The notes: a model not told the origin generated them from the sequence alone. A stretch of DNA of 64,000 nt from Anseongella ginsenosidimutans (GCF_008033235.1 NZ_CP042432.1:2728001-2792000), one strand, 5' to 3'. Shown: positions 1 to 9,997, numbered from the stretch's first letter. Program-made: numbers and translations.

Positions 1-1
1 T

Positions 2-30
2 ATTCCCGTTCCAACAGGACGGGAATTTCT
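2..30. terminator. Hairpin at the left edge, probable bidirectional terminator
   Basis: An 8-base inverted repeat (ATTCCCGT at 2-9, ACGGGAAT at 19-26) is followed by T-rich sequence on the + strand and lies about 100 bases past the stop of pyrD on the - strand. It could end pyrD transcription and also a + strand gene whose body lies outside the window. The remaining bases up to 125 show no gene. Confidence 0.5.
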
Positions 31-125
31 GTTTCCGGCCGGGACGTCCGGTATTTTAGCCATACGCCGGCGGCTTTTCCCGGGACCGGCTCTTCTGCTT
101 TGTGCAGTCCGCCCACTTCCGGTTT

Positions 126-1175
126 TCAGCGTTTTTCGTTTCTGCCTGCCTTGCTCAGAATGGCTTTATTGATCCTTTTGATCAATCCGGGGCCTTCATA
201 AATGAATCCCGTGTAGAGCTGGACCAGGCTGGCGCCGGCTTCCAGTTTTTCGAGGGCGTCCCCGGGAGAATGGATGCCGCCTACCCCGATTACCGGGAAA
301 GCGTTCCCTGACTTTTCCACGAGATACCGGATAACTTCCGTGGCCCGTTTGGCAAGCGGCTTCCCGCTTAATCCACCGGCTCCGATAGCGTTCAGCTGTT
401 CCTCAGCGGTTTGAAGCCCTTCCCTGGAAATAGTGGTATTGGTGGCGATAATTCCGTCAGTACCGGTAGCTTGTACGATCTCCATAATATCGTCAAGCTG
501 GCTGTTGCTCAGATCGGGTGCGATCTTTAACAAGACAGGCTTCTGAGAATTTGCCGGCCCCGCTTGTTTCAGCGCCCGGAGAATGGCTGTGAGCGGCCCT
601 TTTTCCTGGAGTTCCCTCAGGCCGGGGGTGTTAGGAGAACTTACGTTGACCACAAAATAGTCCACGTAATCATACAATGCATGGAAGCAAAGGAGGTAAT
701 CCTTGACGGCCTCTTCATTAGGTGTCGTTTTATTCTTGCCGATATTTCCGCCAACGATGACGCCGGGCCTTTTCTTTTTCAGGCGATGCACGGCGGCTTC
801 GACACCCTCATTATTGAATCCCATGCGGTTTATCAATGCTTCGTCCTGGGGCAGGCGAAAAAGCCGGGGCTGCGGATTTCCGGGCTGGGGGCGGGGCGTG
901 AGGGTGCCGATTTCGATAAAGCCATATCCCAGGCCCGCCAGTTCGTTAAATAATATGGCGTTCTTGTCCAGGCCGGCTGCCAGTCCCACAGGGTTAGGGA
1001 AATCAATGCCGAACACGCTGCGTCTGAGCCCCGGGTGGTCCACGCGGTAAAGCGCGCCCGCGGCGGCCCCTGCGCCGGGAAGTTTGAAAGCAGTTTTTAT
1101 AAGAGAGAAAACGCGATGGTGAATGGTTTCCGGATCAGTACTGAACAGGATAGGCTTGATCAGTTGTTTGTACAT
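126..1175 (-). CDS. pyrD: Quinone-dependent dihydroorotate dehydrogenase
   Basis: Oxidises dihydroorotate to orotate in pyrimidine synthesis and passes electrons to membrane quinone. The 349 residues fit class 2 DHODH: an N-terminal amphipathic part ([19 protein letters not shown]) that associates with the membrane, then the barrel with [39 protein letters not shown], and [12 protein letters not shown] with the class 2 catalytic Ser. KIAPDLS, IATNTT and the phosphate-binding GVGGI follow near the C-terminus. The ATG at 1175 lies close to a palindromic promoter element shared with the divergent ABC-F gene. Family assignment is firm. Confidence 0.97.
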   Translation of the reverse strand: MYKQLIKPILFSTDPETIHHRVFSLIKTAFKLPGAGAAAGALYRVDHPGLRRSVFGIDFPNPVGLAAGLDKNAILFNELAGLGYGFIEIGTLTPRPQPGNPQPRLFRLPQDEALINRMGFNNEGVEAAVHRLKKKRPGVIVGGNIGKNKTTPNEEAVKDYLLCFHALYDYVDYFVVNVSSPNTPGLRELQEKGPLTAILRALKQAGPANSQKPVLLKIAPDLSNSQLDDIMEIVQATGTDGIIATNTTISREGLQTAEEQLNAIGAGGLSGKPLAKRATEVIRYLVEKSGNAFPVIGVGGIHSPGDALEKLEAGASLVQLYTGFIYEGPGLIKRINKAILSKAGRNEKR

Positions 1176-1198
1176 GAAAAGGCTTTGAATTGAATTTG

Positions 1199-1214
1199 TA
1201 CCTTTGCAAAGGTA
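1199..1214. promoter_or_regulatory. Palindromic -7 element shared by pyrD and the ABC-F gene
   Basis: TACCTTTGCAAAGGTA is a perfect 16-base palindrome centred between the divergent starts at 1175 and 1233. Each half reads TAccTTTG, which matches the Bacteroidota -7 box TAnnTTTG, so a box faces each gene about 20 bases from its start codon. A -33 TTG at good spacing is not obvious. The promoter role is inferred. Confidence 0.55.
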
Positions 1215-1232
1215 ATTGTATTTGCGCGAAAA

Positions 1233-3224
1233 ATGATATCGATAAACGATTTAACATATGAGATTGGGTCAAGAGCCCTTTTTAAGGACGCCAACTGGCA
1301 TATCAAACCTGGTGACAAAGCCGGCCTTATCGGGGCGAACGGTACCGGGAAGACGACCCTGCTGAAACTCATCGTTAGGGAATATACGCCTTCCGGAGGG
1401 AGCATTTCCAATGCCAGGGACCTGAAAATAGGGTACCTGAACCAGGATATGCTTTCCCTGATGCCGGATGAGAGTATTCTGCACGTGGCCATGGAAGCTT
1501 TTGAAAGGCAGAATCAGCTTCATCATGAAATAGCTTCCCTGCTGAAGAAAATAGAAACCGACCATTCCGAGGCCACGCTCCAGAAGCTGGCCGATAAGCA
1601 GCACGAGTTCGGCTTGCTGGACGGGTATTCCCTGCAATATAAAGCGGAAGAGATCCTGGAAGGGCTTGGATTCGCCAGCAAGGACCTGGACCGTCCCCTG
1701 AAAGAGTTTTCAGGCGGCTGGCGCATGCGCGTCATGCTGGCAAAGATCCTTCTTCAGCAGCCTGACCTGCTTCTGCTTGACGAGCCCACCAACCACCTTG
1801 ACCTTCCGTCGATTAAATGGCTGGAAAAGTACCTCGGGGCTTTTCCGGGAGCCTTTATCATCGTATCTCACGACCGGTATTTCCTGGACAGGACCGTTCA
1901 AAAGATCGTGGAAGCAAAAAACGGCAGGCTTACAGAGTATGCCGGAAATTATTCCTTTTACCTGGAAGAGAAAGCCCTGCGGGAAGAGATCCAGCGGAAC
2001 CGCTTCCGTAACCAGCAGCAGCAGATAAAGGAAGAACAAAAGCTGATTGACCGTTTCCGGGCAAAGGCCAGTAAGGCAAAAATGGTGCAGTCAAGAATAA
2101 AGGCCCTGGAACGTATTGACCGCGTTGAGGATGTGGAAGGCGATGTGGCTTCTCTGAGCTTCCGCTTTTCCTTTTCGAAATCCTCCGGCAAAACAGTCGT
2201 GGAAGCCGAAAACATTTCCAAGTCGTATCCCGGAATTACGCTGTTGGAGAATACCTCCGCCAGTATCCTGAAGGGGCAGAAAATTGCGCTTATCGGTGCG
2301 AACGGGAAAGGAAAGTCCACTTTGCTCCGGATTGTGGCCGGAGTGGAGCCCTGCGAAGGGACCGTCCGGCAGGGGCATAACGTGGTACCCGCCTTTTTCG
2401 CGCAGCATCAGCTGGAATCGCTTGACCTGGAAAAATCCATCCTGGATGAACTCCTTTATTTTGCCCCGCAGAAGACGGAAAAAGAGATCAGATCGCTGCT
2501 TGGCTGTTTCCTGTTTTCGGGCGATGACGTATTTAAAAAGATACGCGTACTTTCCGGCGGGGAAAAATCAAGGGTGGCCCTGGCGAAGACCCTGACATCA
2601 GACGCGAATTTCCTGCTGCTTGACGAGCCTACCAATCACCTGGATATGCAGTCGGTAAACGTACTCGTTCAAGCCCTGCAGCAGTACGAAGGGACCTTTA
2701 TCCTTGTTTCACATGATCGCTACCTGGTGCAGGAAGTGGCCAATACCATCTGGTTTATCGAGGACGGGGAAATAAAGGAATATCCGGGCACTTACGAGGA
2801 ATATGAATACTGGAGCGAGCATATCCGGGAAAAGGCTGCTCCGCAAGATGCATCTTCTGCAGCGGGAAAAAATGGAAAAGCCGCTAGTGCAGAACGGCGC
2901 AAAGGCGGAAAGAAGCCAGAGGCCGAAGCAGCTTCAGCCGGCGGGCCCGCGGAAGGAGCAGCTCCTGCTTCCGACGTTCGGCAGAAAAACGGCGAACTCA
3001 AAAAACTGGGCAGAAGCCTGGAAGAACTGGAGCAGGCCATAGAAGAGAAAGAAGAAGCGGTAAAACAGGCCGAAGAAGAGCTGACCCGGGAAGCGATTTA
3101 CCAGGATCCCGCGAAACTCGAGCAGGCAAACCGCGAATATGCACGCCGGCGGGAGGAGCTGGAAAAGCTGAACGAGCAATGGAATAGTCTTGCGGAACGG
3201 ATTACAGAATTGGAAACTGAATAA
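1233..3224 (+). CDS. ABC-F family ATPase (duplicated ATP-binding cassette, soluble)
   Basis: Two ABC cassettes are joined by a linker and there are no membrane segments. Cassette 1 has Walker [10 protein letters not shown] (34-42), signature FSGGW and Walker [13 protein letters not shown]. Cassette 2 has [22 protein letters not shown] and [11 protein letters not shown]. The charged inter-cassette linker (around residues 235-300) is the ABC-F P-site tRNA-interaction motif, and a Lys/Glu-rich C-terminal extension from about residue 540 should form a coiled coil, as in Uup/YdiF types. ABC-F proteins act on ribosomes as translation factors or antibiotic-protection proteins; which applies here cannot be read from sequence. 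The 3' end overlaps a possible TTG-started extension of the next gene. Confidence 0.93.
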   Translation: MISINDLTYEIGSRALFKDANWHIKPGDKAGLIGANGTGKTTLLKLIVREYTPSGGSISNARDLKIGYLNQDMLSLMPDESILHVAMEAFERQNQLHHEIASLLKKIETDHSEATLQKLADKQHEFGLLDGYSLQYKAEEILEGLGFASKDLDRPLKEFSGGWRMRVMLAKILLQQPDLLLLDEPTNHLDLPSIKWLEKYLGAFPGAFIIVSHDRYFLDRTVQKIVEAKNGRLTEYAGNYSFYLEEKALREEIQRNRFRNQQQQIKEEQKLIDRFRAKASKAKMVQSRIKALERIDRVEDVEGDVASLSFRFSFSKSSGKTVVEAENISKSYPGITLLENTSASILKGQKIALIGANGKGKSTLLRIVAGVEPCEGTVRQGHNVVPAFFAQHQLESLDLEKSILDELLYFAPQKTEKEIRSLLGCFLFSGDDVFKKIRVLSGGEKSRVALAKTLTSDANFLLLDEPTNHLDMQSVNVLVQALQQYEGTFILVSHDRYLVQEVANTIWFIEDGEIKEYPGTYEEYEYWSEHIREKAAPQDASSAAGKNGKAASAERRKGGKKPEAEAASAGGPAEGAAPASDVRQKNGELKKLGRSLEELEQAIEEKEEAVKQAEEELTREAIYQDPAKLEQANREYARRREELEKLNEQWNSLAERITELETE

Positions 3225-3231
3225 TCAAGGG

Positions 3232-4491
3232 ATGCTGAAGCGCCTTAGAATTTTACTTTTATTTATCCTGGCAGCATCGTCTGCCCGGGCACAAGAAGCC
3301 TATGAGAATAAGGTATTCGTCCCGGAGATCCGCACCGTTCAGTTTTATAATACGAGTGAGGAACAATCCCTGCCGGTGCTGGAACTGAACGGCGGAGGGC
3401 AGCTGCTGCTTTCCTTTGATGATCTGCGCGGCGGATTTCGCAATTTTTATTACACCGTAGAGCATTGTACAGCAGAATGGACGCCTTCGGCAATACCGCA
3501 GATACAGTACCTGAAAGGCTTCCCCGGGGAGCGGATCAGGGATTACCAGAGTTCCTTTAATACCTACCAGGAATATACGAATTACCGCCTTGAGCTTCCG
3601 GATTTTTCCGTTCAGCCCCTGGTTTCTGGGAATTATATTTTAAAGATCTATGAGGATAACGATCCGGAGAAGCTCGTACTCACCCGCCGCTTTTACGTGC
3701 TGGAGCGCAAAGTCAGCCTTGAGGCGCAAATGGAGCGCAGCAGCCGTGTAGCAGAGCGGGAGAAAAGGCAGAAGATCAACTTCAGCATCTTTCATCCGAA
3801 TCTCCAGATATCCAATCCATTCGGGGAAATAAAAGTTTATGTAAGCCAGAATGGGCGGGAAGATAAGGCGCAATGGGTGACGCAGCCGGTCTATGTGAAA
3901 GCATCGCAGCTGGTTTACAACGCTGTAGACGTGACGGATTTTTACGGGGGAAATGAATTCAGGCGGTTTGACCTCCGCAGCCTCCGTTTCCGGGGAGAAG
4001 GAGTGGCGGCCATCGTACACGACGACCTTTTTATTGCTTCTCTGGTGGAAGACGAACCCAGGCTGAGCCAGGCTTACTCTTCGCTGATCGACTATAACGG
4101 CCGGTATTTTATCCGGTTCCAGGAAGGGAATTCACCCGATGTGGAAGCGGATTATGCAAGAGTGAATTTCCGTTTTTCCCCGGGCGCCGCTTCGGGAAAT
4201 TATTATGTATTCGGCGAATTAACCGGGTGGAAGTTAAAGGATGAGTTCAAGCTGCTCTATGATCCGGGATCAAAGACTTACCAGGCCAGCCCCCTATTGA
4301 AACAAGGGGTTTACGATTATATTTACGTACACGCAGATGCTTCCGGCAAGATCGATAACTTCAACACGGAAAGCAATCATTACGAAACCGAGAATGATTA
4401 CTATATTTTTGTGTACTACCGGCGAAGCGGGTCGCGGTACGACGAGCTGATCGGCTTTAGCATGTTAAATACAACGGACATCCAGCGATGA
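3232..4491 (+). CDS. DUF5103 domain-containing secreted protein
   Basis: A 419-residue protein that begins with a Sec signal peptide (MLKRLRILLLFILAASSARA, cleaved before QEA). The ATG at 3232 was preferred to a TTG at 3190 because it places the signal peptide at the N-terminus, 7 bases after the ABC-F stop. The body resembles Bacteroidota DUF5103 proteins: NFYYTVEHC and EWTPS near the start, then a C-terminal domain with GELTGW and GVYDYIY that looks like a carbohydrate-binding-type beta sandwich. The function is unknown. It overlaps the ccmB start by ATGA, so the two are probably translationally coupled. Confidence 0.85.
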   Translation: MLKRLRILLLFILAASSARAQEAYENKVFVPEIRTVQFYNTSEEQSLPVLELNGGGQLLLSFDDLRGGFRNFYYTVEHCTAEWTPSAIPQIQYLKGFPGERIRDYQSSFNTYQEYTNYRLELPDFSVQPLVSGNYILKIYEDNDPEKLVLTRRFYVLERKVSLEAQMERSSRVAEREKRQKINFSIFHPNLQISNPFGEIKVYVSQNGREDKAQWVTQPVYVKASQLVYNAVDVTDFYGGNEFRRFDLRSLRFRGEGVAAIVHDDLFIASLVEDEPRLSQAYSSLIDYNGRYFIRFQEGNSPDVEADYARVNFRFSPGAASGNYYVFGELTGWKLKDEFKLLYDPGSKTYQASPLLKQGVYDYIYVHADASGKIDNFNTESNHYETENDYYIFVYYRRSGSRYDELIGFSMLNTTDIQR

Positions 4492-5150
4492 GAAAACTTG
4501 CCGGCGATACGCGAGCCCTGATCAGGCGGGAATGGCTGCTGGAATGGCGTAACCGTTATGCACTTAACGGCATTCTTCTTTACGTAGCGGCAACGGTTTA
4601 TACCTGTTACCTGTCTTTCCGCCAGGTAGATCCACTGGTATGGAACGCTGTTTTCTGGATCATCCTCGTTTTTGCCGCCATCAATGCCCTGGCAAAAAGC
4701 TTTATGCTTGAGAGCCGGGGGAAGCAATTATATTTTTATACCCTGGCCAGCCCACAGGCTGTCATTCTCGCAAAAACACTCTATAATATGCTGCTGATGC
4801 TGCTGATAGCGGCAGTTTGCCTCGTCTTTTATGTGATTGTATTTGATAATCCCGTGGCTGATATGCCCATGTACCTGCTTTCCGTATTTTTAGGCAGCAT
4901 CAGCCTTGCGGGTTCCCTTACCCTCGTCTCGGGGATTGCTTCCAAAGCTGGAAATAATTTTTCCCTGATGGCCATTCTCAGTTTCCCGGTAGTCATCCCC
5001 GTCCTTATCCTCCTGATCAAACTCAGCAAGAATGCCATGGACGGCCTGGACCGCTCGGTCAGCGGCAACGAAATTGTCCTCCTGCTTGCCATAAACGTAA
5101 TCGTGATTGCTTTGTCACAGATATTATTTCCGTACCTTTGGCGTGAATGA
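4488..5150 (+). CDS. ccmB: Heme exporter protein B, ABC permease of cytochrome c maturation
   Basis: A 220-residue membrane protein with about six hydrophobic segments. It begins with a cytoplasmic stretch (LIRREWLLEWRNRYALNG) typical of CcmB and contains FMLESRGKQLYFYTLASP and SGIASKAGNNFSLMAILSFP, the latter resembling the CcmB GLLGAAL-type core. CcmB with CcmA and CcmC handles heme delivery to CcmE in system I cytochrome c maturation. No ccmA lies in this window. Its start overlaps the DUF5103 stop (ATGA). ccmC follows after a 210-base stretch filled with hairpin repeats. Confidence 0.9.
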   Translation: MRKLAGDTRALIRREWLLEWRNRYALNGILLYVAATVYTCYLSFRQVDPLVWNAVFWIILVFAAINALAKSFMLESRGKQLYFYTLASPQAVILAKTLYNMLLMLLIAAVCLVFYVIVFDNPVADMPMYLLSVFLGSISLAGSLTLVSGIASKAGNNFSLMAILSFPVVIPVLILLIKLSKNAMDGLDRSVSGNEIVLLLAINVIVIALSQILFPYLWRE

Positions 5151-5182
5151 CAATAACCCCGGGAACAGCAAAATCAACTTCA

Positions 5183-5360
5183 AACAGTTGCGAGCAACCT
5201 GGAACCTGGAATTTTAAACTTTAAACCGTTGCGAAGCAACCTGGAACTTTAAACCGTTGCGAAGCAACCTGGAACTTTAAACCGTTGCGAAGCAACTCGG
5301 AACTTTGAACTTTAAACTTTGAACTATAAACCGTTGCGAAGCAACTTTGAACTTTAAACA
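5183..5360. repeat. Five-copy hairpin repeat array between ccmB and ccmC
   Basis: A 28-base unit AACCGTTGCGAAGCAACCTG + GAACTTTA is exactly tandem at 5224 and 5252. It recurs at 5280 and 5329 with different tails, and a degenerate first copy starts near 5183 (CAGTTGCGAGCAACC). Each unit holds GTTGC-GAA-GCAAC, a 5-bp stem with a GAA loop. Units are separated by variants of GAACTTTAAA/GAACTTTGAA. The last copy runs right up to the ccmC ATG, so in an operon transcript the array forms the ccmC 5' untranslated region. Function unknown. Confidence 0.85.
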
Positions 5361-6014
5361 ATGAAAGGCCTTTGGTGGAAAACCGGCGCTGTGATACTGA
5401 TACTTTACTCGATTATCGGCGGATTGCTGCTGGACGTCCCGCGGCTGCCGATCCTGAACGAGAGCATCCGCAACCTGCATTTTCACGTAACCATGTGGTT
5501 TGCGATGATCGCGCTTTTTTCTTACGGATTTTACGCCAGCATTAAATACCTGTCAACGGGCGCTGAAAAATGGGACCTGGCATCGGTGGAAAGCAATAAT
5601 ACAGGCGTTTTCTTTGGTGTGCTGGGACTGCTTACCGGCATGGTCTGGGCCAAGTACACCTGGGGCGAGCCCTGGCCAAGCGATCCGAAACTTAACAGTG
5701 CCGCCATTGCCATGCTTGTTTACCTGGCCTACCTGGTGTTGCGAGGATCCGTTGATGAAGACCAGAAGAGAGGCCGTATCTCGGCGGTCTATAATATCTT
5801 CGCCTATCCGATCATGATCGCCCTGTTGTTCATTCTGCCGCGTATGACTGATTCGCTTCATCCCGGAAACGGGGGCAATCCCGGCTTTAATTCCTATGAC
5901 CTGGATTCCCGGCTGCGGGCCGTATTTTATCCCGCAGTCTTAGGCTGGATCCTGCTGGGAATATGGATCATGCAGATACGATTGAGGATCAGGAAATTAG
6001 AGTCAGCCAGCTAG
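5361..6014 (+). CDS. ccmC: CcmC/CcsA-type cytochrome c assembly protein
   Basis: A 217-residue membrane protein with about six transmembrane segments. The heme-handling WWD-type motif is visible as WAKYTWGEPWPSDPK around residues 94-108, with flanking His residues in NLHFHVTMWF (near 40) and the segment ending DSLHPG. CcmC binds heme and loads CcmE during cytochrome c maturation. The protein is shorter than CcsA/CcmF, which supports CcmC. It is placed between ccmB and a ccmD-like gene. The start codon directly abuts the repeat array. Confidence 0.9.
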   Translation: MKGLWWKTGAVILILYSIIGGLLLDVPRLPILNESIRNLHFHVTMWFAMIALFSYGFYASIKYLSTGAEKWDLASVESNNTGVFFGVLGLLTGMVWAKYTWGEPWPSDPKLNSAAIAMLVYLAYLVLRGSVDEDQKRGRISAVYNIFAYPIMIALLFILPRMTDSLHPGNGGNPGFNSYDLDSRLRAVFYPAVLGWILLGIWIMQIRLRIRKLESAS

Positions 6015-6046
6015 TGTGCTGCACATTTAGAATTAAATAACGTTTA

Positions 6047-6262
6047 ATGAAAGCTTTAGCCTCTTTTATTTGTTTGTTGTTTTTGGTCTTGCCCCTGGCG
6101 GGTATTGCACAGGACGTGGAAATGGCAGACGCCTTGCGGCAATCCGGTAAGATTTATGTGGTAGTTGCGGTGATAGCCGTTATTTTTGCCGGATTGGCAA
6201 TTTATTTATTCAGCCTTGATAAAAAGATCAGCAAAATCGAAAAACAGTCGAAGAAAAATTAG
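6047..6262 (+). CDS. CcmD family small membrane protein
   Basis: A 71-residue protein. A hydrophobic N-terminus (KALASFICLLFLVLPLAGIA) is probably a signal peptide ending before QDVE. One transmembrane helix follows (YVVVAVIAVIFAGLAIYLF), then a basic tail (KKISKIEKQSKKN). This layout and the position 32 bases after ccmC match the Bacteroidota CcmD-like proteins, which hold CcmC-CcmE complexes together. The sequence is too short for a firm family call by eye, so context carries most of the weight. Confidence 0.75.
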   Translation: MKALASFICLLFLVLPLAGIAQDVEMADALRQSGKIYVVVAVIAVIFAGLAIYLFSLDKKISKIEKQSKKN

Positions 6263-6505
6263 CGATCGGCTGTTTTCGTTACTATTCTTTTAAAGAAGCA
6301 CCCCCGCTTACTCCTGCCTGGTTTTTGTTTCCATCCAAACTTTTATACCTTCGACCTGTGGAAAATACCGGTTTTCCAGCGCTGTGTTGTTCCTGAACGC
6401 GGGATAAGCCGCCCCGGGACGTTTCAAAGTTTCAGCGCCGGAATACTAAATTTCTGGCTTTCCGGTTTGTTTTTCACTAATTTGCCAAACCATCAATAAA
6501 CAAAT
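6263..6505. other. Intergenic region before gdh
   Basis: About 240 bases without a convincing gene. It probably contains the gdh promoter; TAATTTG near 6478 is a partial match to the -7 box, with one base too few between TA and TTTG. No strong hairpin with a T-run was seen after the CcmD-like gene. Confidence 0.4.
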
Positions 6506-7986
6506 ATGAGTAAAGTTGCATCTGAGCCTGTTGTTCCGGCTAAATCCGGAAAAAGGATTAAAACCGGCAATTCCTCCCCCAGGTTAGTTTCTTCAATGAC
6601 GTGAACAGGTTTTTCGACCTGGCCTCGCAGCACACTACGTATTCCGGCGACCTGCTGGAGATGATCAAGGATGCGAAGAGCGTTTACCGCTTTAAATTTC
6701 CCATCCGGCGGGCCAGCGGAAAAATAGAGTCGGTAGATGCCTGGCGGGTGGAACATTCTCACCATATGCATCCTACCAAGGGCGGAGTGCGTTATAGCCA
6801 AATGGTGAACGAAGACGAAGTAATGGCCCTGGCGGCGCTGATGACCTATAAAAATGCCATTGTAAACGTGCCTTTCGGCGGCGCAAAGGGAGGCATCAGG
6901 ATCAATCCCTGGGAGTACGATGAACGGGAGCTGGAACATATTACCCGGCGCTACACAACCGAGTTGATCAAGAAGAACTTTATCGGCCCCGGAATTGACG
7001 TGCCGGCTCCTGATTACGGGTCGGGGGAACGGGAAATGTCCTGGATCGTGGACACCTACCAGGCGTTTTACCCTGGCGATGTCAATTCCCATGCCGCTGT
7101 TACCGGCAAGCCGCTTTCCCAGCATGGGATTGCCGGCCGGAGGGAAGCAACCGGGAGAGGTGTTTATTTTGCCACCAGGGAGTGCGTGAATGTCCCGGAA
7201 GACATGAAAAGGTTAAAACTTTCCGCCGGGATCGAAGGAAAGCGGGTGATTGTGCAGGGAATGGGGAATGTAGGGTTCAGCGCTGCAAAATTCCTGCAGC
7301 AGGCCGGAGCGGTCATCGTTGGCCTTTGTGAGTACGAGGGCGCTATCTATGATGCGGCGGGAATGGATGTGAACGAGGTCTTACTGCACCGGCAGTCCTC
7401 CGGTTCTATTCTTAACTATAAAAAGGCGAAGAACTTTGAAAACAGCGCCGAGGGGCTGGAGCAGGATTGCGATATCCTGATACCTGCCGCCTTGGAGAAC
7501 CAGATCACGGCCGCCAATGCGCCGCGGATCAAAGCCCGGGTGATCGTAGAAGGAGCGAACGGCCCTACCAGCCCGGAAGCGGAAGAACTGCTGATCAGCA
7601 AGGGTTGCATCATTGTTCCTGATATGTATGCCAACGCCGGCGGGGTGACGGTTTCTTATTTTGAATGGCTCAAAAACCTTTCTCATGTAGCTTTCGGCAG
7701 GATGCACCGCCGGTATGAGGAACAGTCCAATCATGACCTGGCTAACCTGATGGAAAAGATGACAGGCGGCCAGCTAAGTAAAGAACAAAGGAAGCTACTC
7801 GTAAAAGGCCCGACAGAGCTGGAACTGGTCATTTCAGGACTGGAAGATACTATGGTAACTGCCTATCATGAGATCCGGAACATAAAAATGGAGAAAAAAG
7901 CCATCGACAGCCTGCGGACGGCTTCCTATGTGGGTGCCATCAATAAAATAGCCACTTCCTATATGAACCTGGGAATCTGGCCTTAA
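6506..7986 (+). CDS. gdh: Glu/Leu/Phe/Val family dehydrogenase (glutamate dehydrogenase), N-terminus apparently frameshifted
   Basis: Interconverts glutamate and 2-oxoglutarate with NAD(P). The core frame (from GTG 6601) has MHPTKGGVRYS, PFGGAKGGI with the catalytic Lys, PAPDYGSGEREMSWI, the GxGxxG nucleotide fold VIVQGMGNVGFSAAKFL, and EGANGPTSPEAEE. Family members normally continue upstream of this point with FF..VN.FFD. Here the core frame reads QVSFFNDVNRFFD back into a stop at 6559, while an ATG at 6506 opens MSKVASEPVVPAKSG in another frame. One extra C in the C5 run at 6576-6580 would join the two. Either a base is missing, or the cell starts at GTG 6601 and makes a slightly short enzyme. 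The catalytic domains are intact. Confidence 0.88.
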
Positions 7987-8014
7987 CGGATGTATTGTTT
8001 TATAAAAAAGGCGT

Positions 8015-9985
8015 ATGAGGAAAATTTACCTGTTTATCTTTTTTTCTGTGATCGGCTGCCTGCCGGCCTTGTCGCAATTGAATCCTGTTCAGTTGGGGCG
8101 GATCACGCTAAGGGACCTTCAACAAAATGTCTACCCGGACGACACCGCCGCGCATGCGGTTATCCTGAAGGAAACGGGAGAATCTTTCCTGGACAACGAG
8201 CGGGAGCTGAAACTGGTCTTTCATTATTACGGCAAGATCAAGATACAGGATGCGTCCGGGCTGGAAGCGGCCAATATTGTTATTCCCCTTTACAAGGGCG
8301 AACAAGGCGATGAAGCGGTATTCCGGATACAGGCATTTGCCTATAACCTGGAAGGGGGGCGTATCGTTAAAACCGAGCTGTCCTATAAGGACATCTACGA
8401 GGAAGATATTTCCGAACACGTTACGTTGAAAAAGTTCACTTTTCCCAATGCCAGGCCGGGCAGCGTGCTGGAATATACTTATGAGTTGCATTCGCCCTAC
8501 CTGTTCAATTTCCGGGACTGGTTATTTCAGCATGATATTCCTACTGTTAGAAGCGAATACTGGGCCCGAATACCCGGAAACTTCATTTATAATATGCGGT
8601 TGGTGGGCCCCTTTGAACTGAGCCTGAACGAATCGTCAATTTCCAAAGGATGTTTCAGGGCCGGGGGCGGGGTGGCCGATTGCGCGGTATTTAAATGGGC
8701 GATGGACAGCATCCCGGCCTTTGTCCGGGAAGATTACATGACGGCTCCTTCCGATTATATGCCCGCTGTCCGGTTTGAATTGTCGGAAGTCCGGCGGTTT
8801 GACGGCCAGGTAGACAAGATCACGAAAACCTGGAAAGACCTGGAAATGGAGCTAAAGACGGAGAAATCTTTCGGGCTGGCAATCAAAAGAGCAAGCGAGA
8901 AATTCAGCTCCGTTACCGCGCTCCTGACGGCGGAAAGTAAGAATGATTTGGAAAAGGCCAGGAAAATCTACGCCCATTTCCGGGAGCGTTTTGAATGGAA
9001 CGGGGAGCGGCGGTACTTTGTCCGGGAGGACCTGGATAAAAGCTATGCGTCCGGCAGCGGCTCTGCTGCGGATGTTAACCTGGGCCTGGTAGCCGCATTG
9101 CAATCGGCGGGCCTGGAGGCACATCCTTTTTTGCTTTCCACCCGGGATAACGGCTACCCGGTGGATATACATCCGGTCATATCAGATTTTAATTATGTGA
9201 CTGCTTACCTGCGTATCGGGGAAAAAACATTCCTGCTGGATGCCACGGAAAACTTTCTTCCCTTCGGCATGCTGCCATTTCGCTGCCTGAGCAATAAGGG
9301 AAGGGTAATGGATTTTGAGCATTCTTTCTGGATGGACATTCCCAGCGAGGGTAAACTGAAGGAGGTTACACAGCTCCGGCTGACCCTCGACAGCGCGGCA
9401 CAATTGAAAGGTTCCTATACCTCCTATAAGTATGATTACGGGGCGCTGTCCTACCGGAATAAAATGGCGGAAATAAAGGAAACCAGCCGGTACGTGCGTG
9501 AACTGGAAGAAGATCTTGACGGAGTGCGGATAATGAATTACCGGAACAGCAACCTGGATTCCCTGGAAAGCAGGCTTATTGAAGAATACGAGGTGGAAGT
9601 GCCTTCTTCAGGCAGGCAGGGTGGCAATATTTATCTCCCCGTCATGTTGCTTAACAAGATTGACGAGAATCCTTTTAAGCTTAGGGAACGGTACTATCCT
9701 GTTAATTTCGGCGCCGGCTGGGAAATACAAAACCTCGTGCAGATCCGGCTGCCTGAAAATTACCAGGCAGTTTCCCTGCCGGAACCCGTCGGTATTTCCC
9801 TGCCGGCAGGCGGAGGGAGCTTTATCATGAACATGACCGGAACCCGCGGGCAGGTAAATATCTTCAGTAAGATCGAATTGAAGAAAGCCGTTTACAGCCC
9901 GCAGGAATACTACTATGTCAAGGAAATGTTCAGCAGGATCGTGAAGGCGCATGCCGCGACTATTGTTTTGGAGCCCATTAAATAA
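8015..9985 (+). CDS. DUF3857 protein with degenerate transglutaminase-like domain
   Basis: A 656-residue secreted protein (signal MRKIYLFIFFSVIGCLPALS, then QLNP). The N-terminal DUF3857 beta-rich domain covers roughly 50-250 (LEYTYELHSPYLF). A transglutaminase-like fold follows around 310-420, then a C-terminal domain. The usual catalytic Cys position reads SAAD (350-353) and the His position reads DFNYV with Asn at 393, while the third residue Asp409 remains (LLDATE). It therefore looks catalytically dead. It lies 29 bases after gdh and 12 bases before a paralogue that keeps its Cys and His. The family's substrate is unknown; a role at the cell envelope is inferred. Confidence 0.85.
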   Translation: MRKIYLFIFFSVIGCLPALSQLNPVQLGRITLRDLQQNVYPDDTAAHAVILKETGESFLDNERELKLVFHYYGKIKIQDASGLEAANIVIPLYKGEQGDEAVFRIQAFAYNLEGGRIVKTELSYKDIYEEDISEHVTLKKFTFPNARPGSVLEYTYELHSPYLFNFRDWLFQHDIPTVRSEYWARIPGNFIYNMRLVGPFELSLNESSISKGCFRAGGGVADCAVFKWAMDSIPAFVREDYMTAPSDYMPAVRFELSEVRRFDGQVDKITKTWKDLEMELKTEKSFGLAIKRASEKFSSVTALLTAESKNDLEKARKIYAHFRERFEWNGERRYFVREDLDKSYASGSGSAADVNLGLVAALQSAGLEAHPFLLSTRDNGYPVDIHPVISDFNYVTAYLRIGEKTFLLDATENFLPFGMLPFRCLSNKGRVMDFEHSFWMDIPSEGKLKEVTQLRLTLDSAAQLKGSYTSYKYDYGALSYRNKMAEIKETSRYVRELEEDLDGVRIMNYRNSNLDSLESRLIEEYEVEVPSSGRQGGNIYLPVMLLNKIDENPFKLRERYYPVNFGAGWEIQNLVQIRLPENYQAVSLPEPVGISLPAGGGSFIMNMTGTRGQVNIFSKIELKKAVYSPQEYYYVKEMFSRIVKAHAATIVLEPIK

Positions 9986-9997
9986 AAACAACCGCAG

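Noticed and set aside
5183-5360. Regularly repeated sequence that could be taken for a CRISPR array
   Set aside because: Two adjacent units have no spacer, the gaps are variants of the same AT-rich tail rather than unique spacers, and no cas gene is near.
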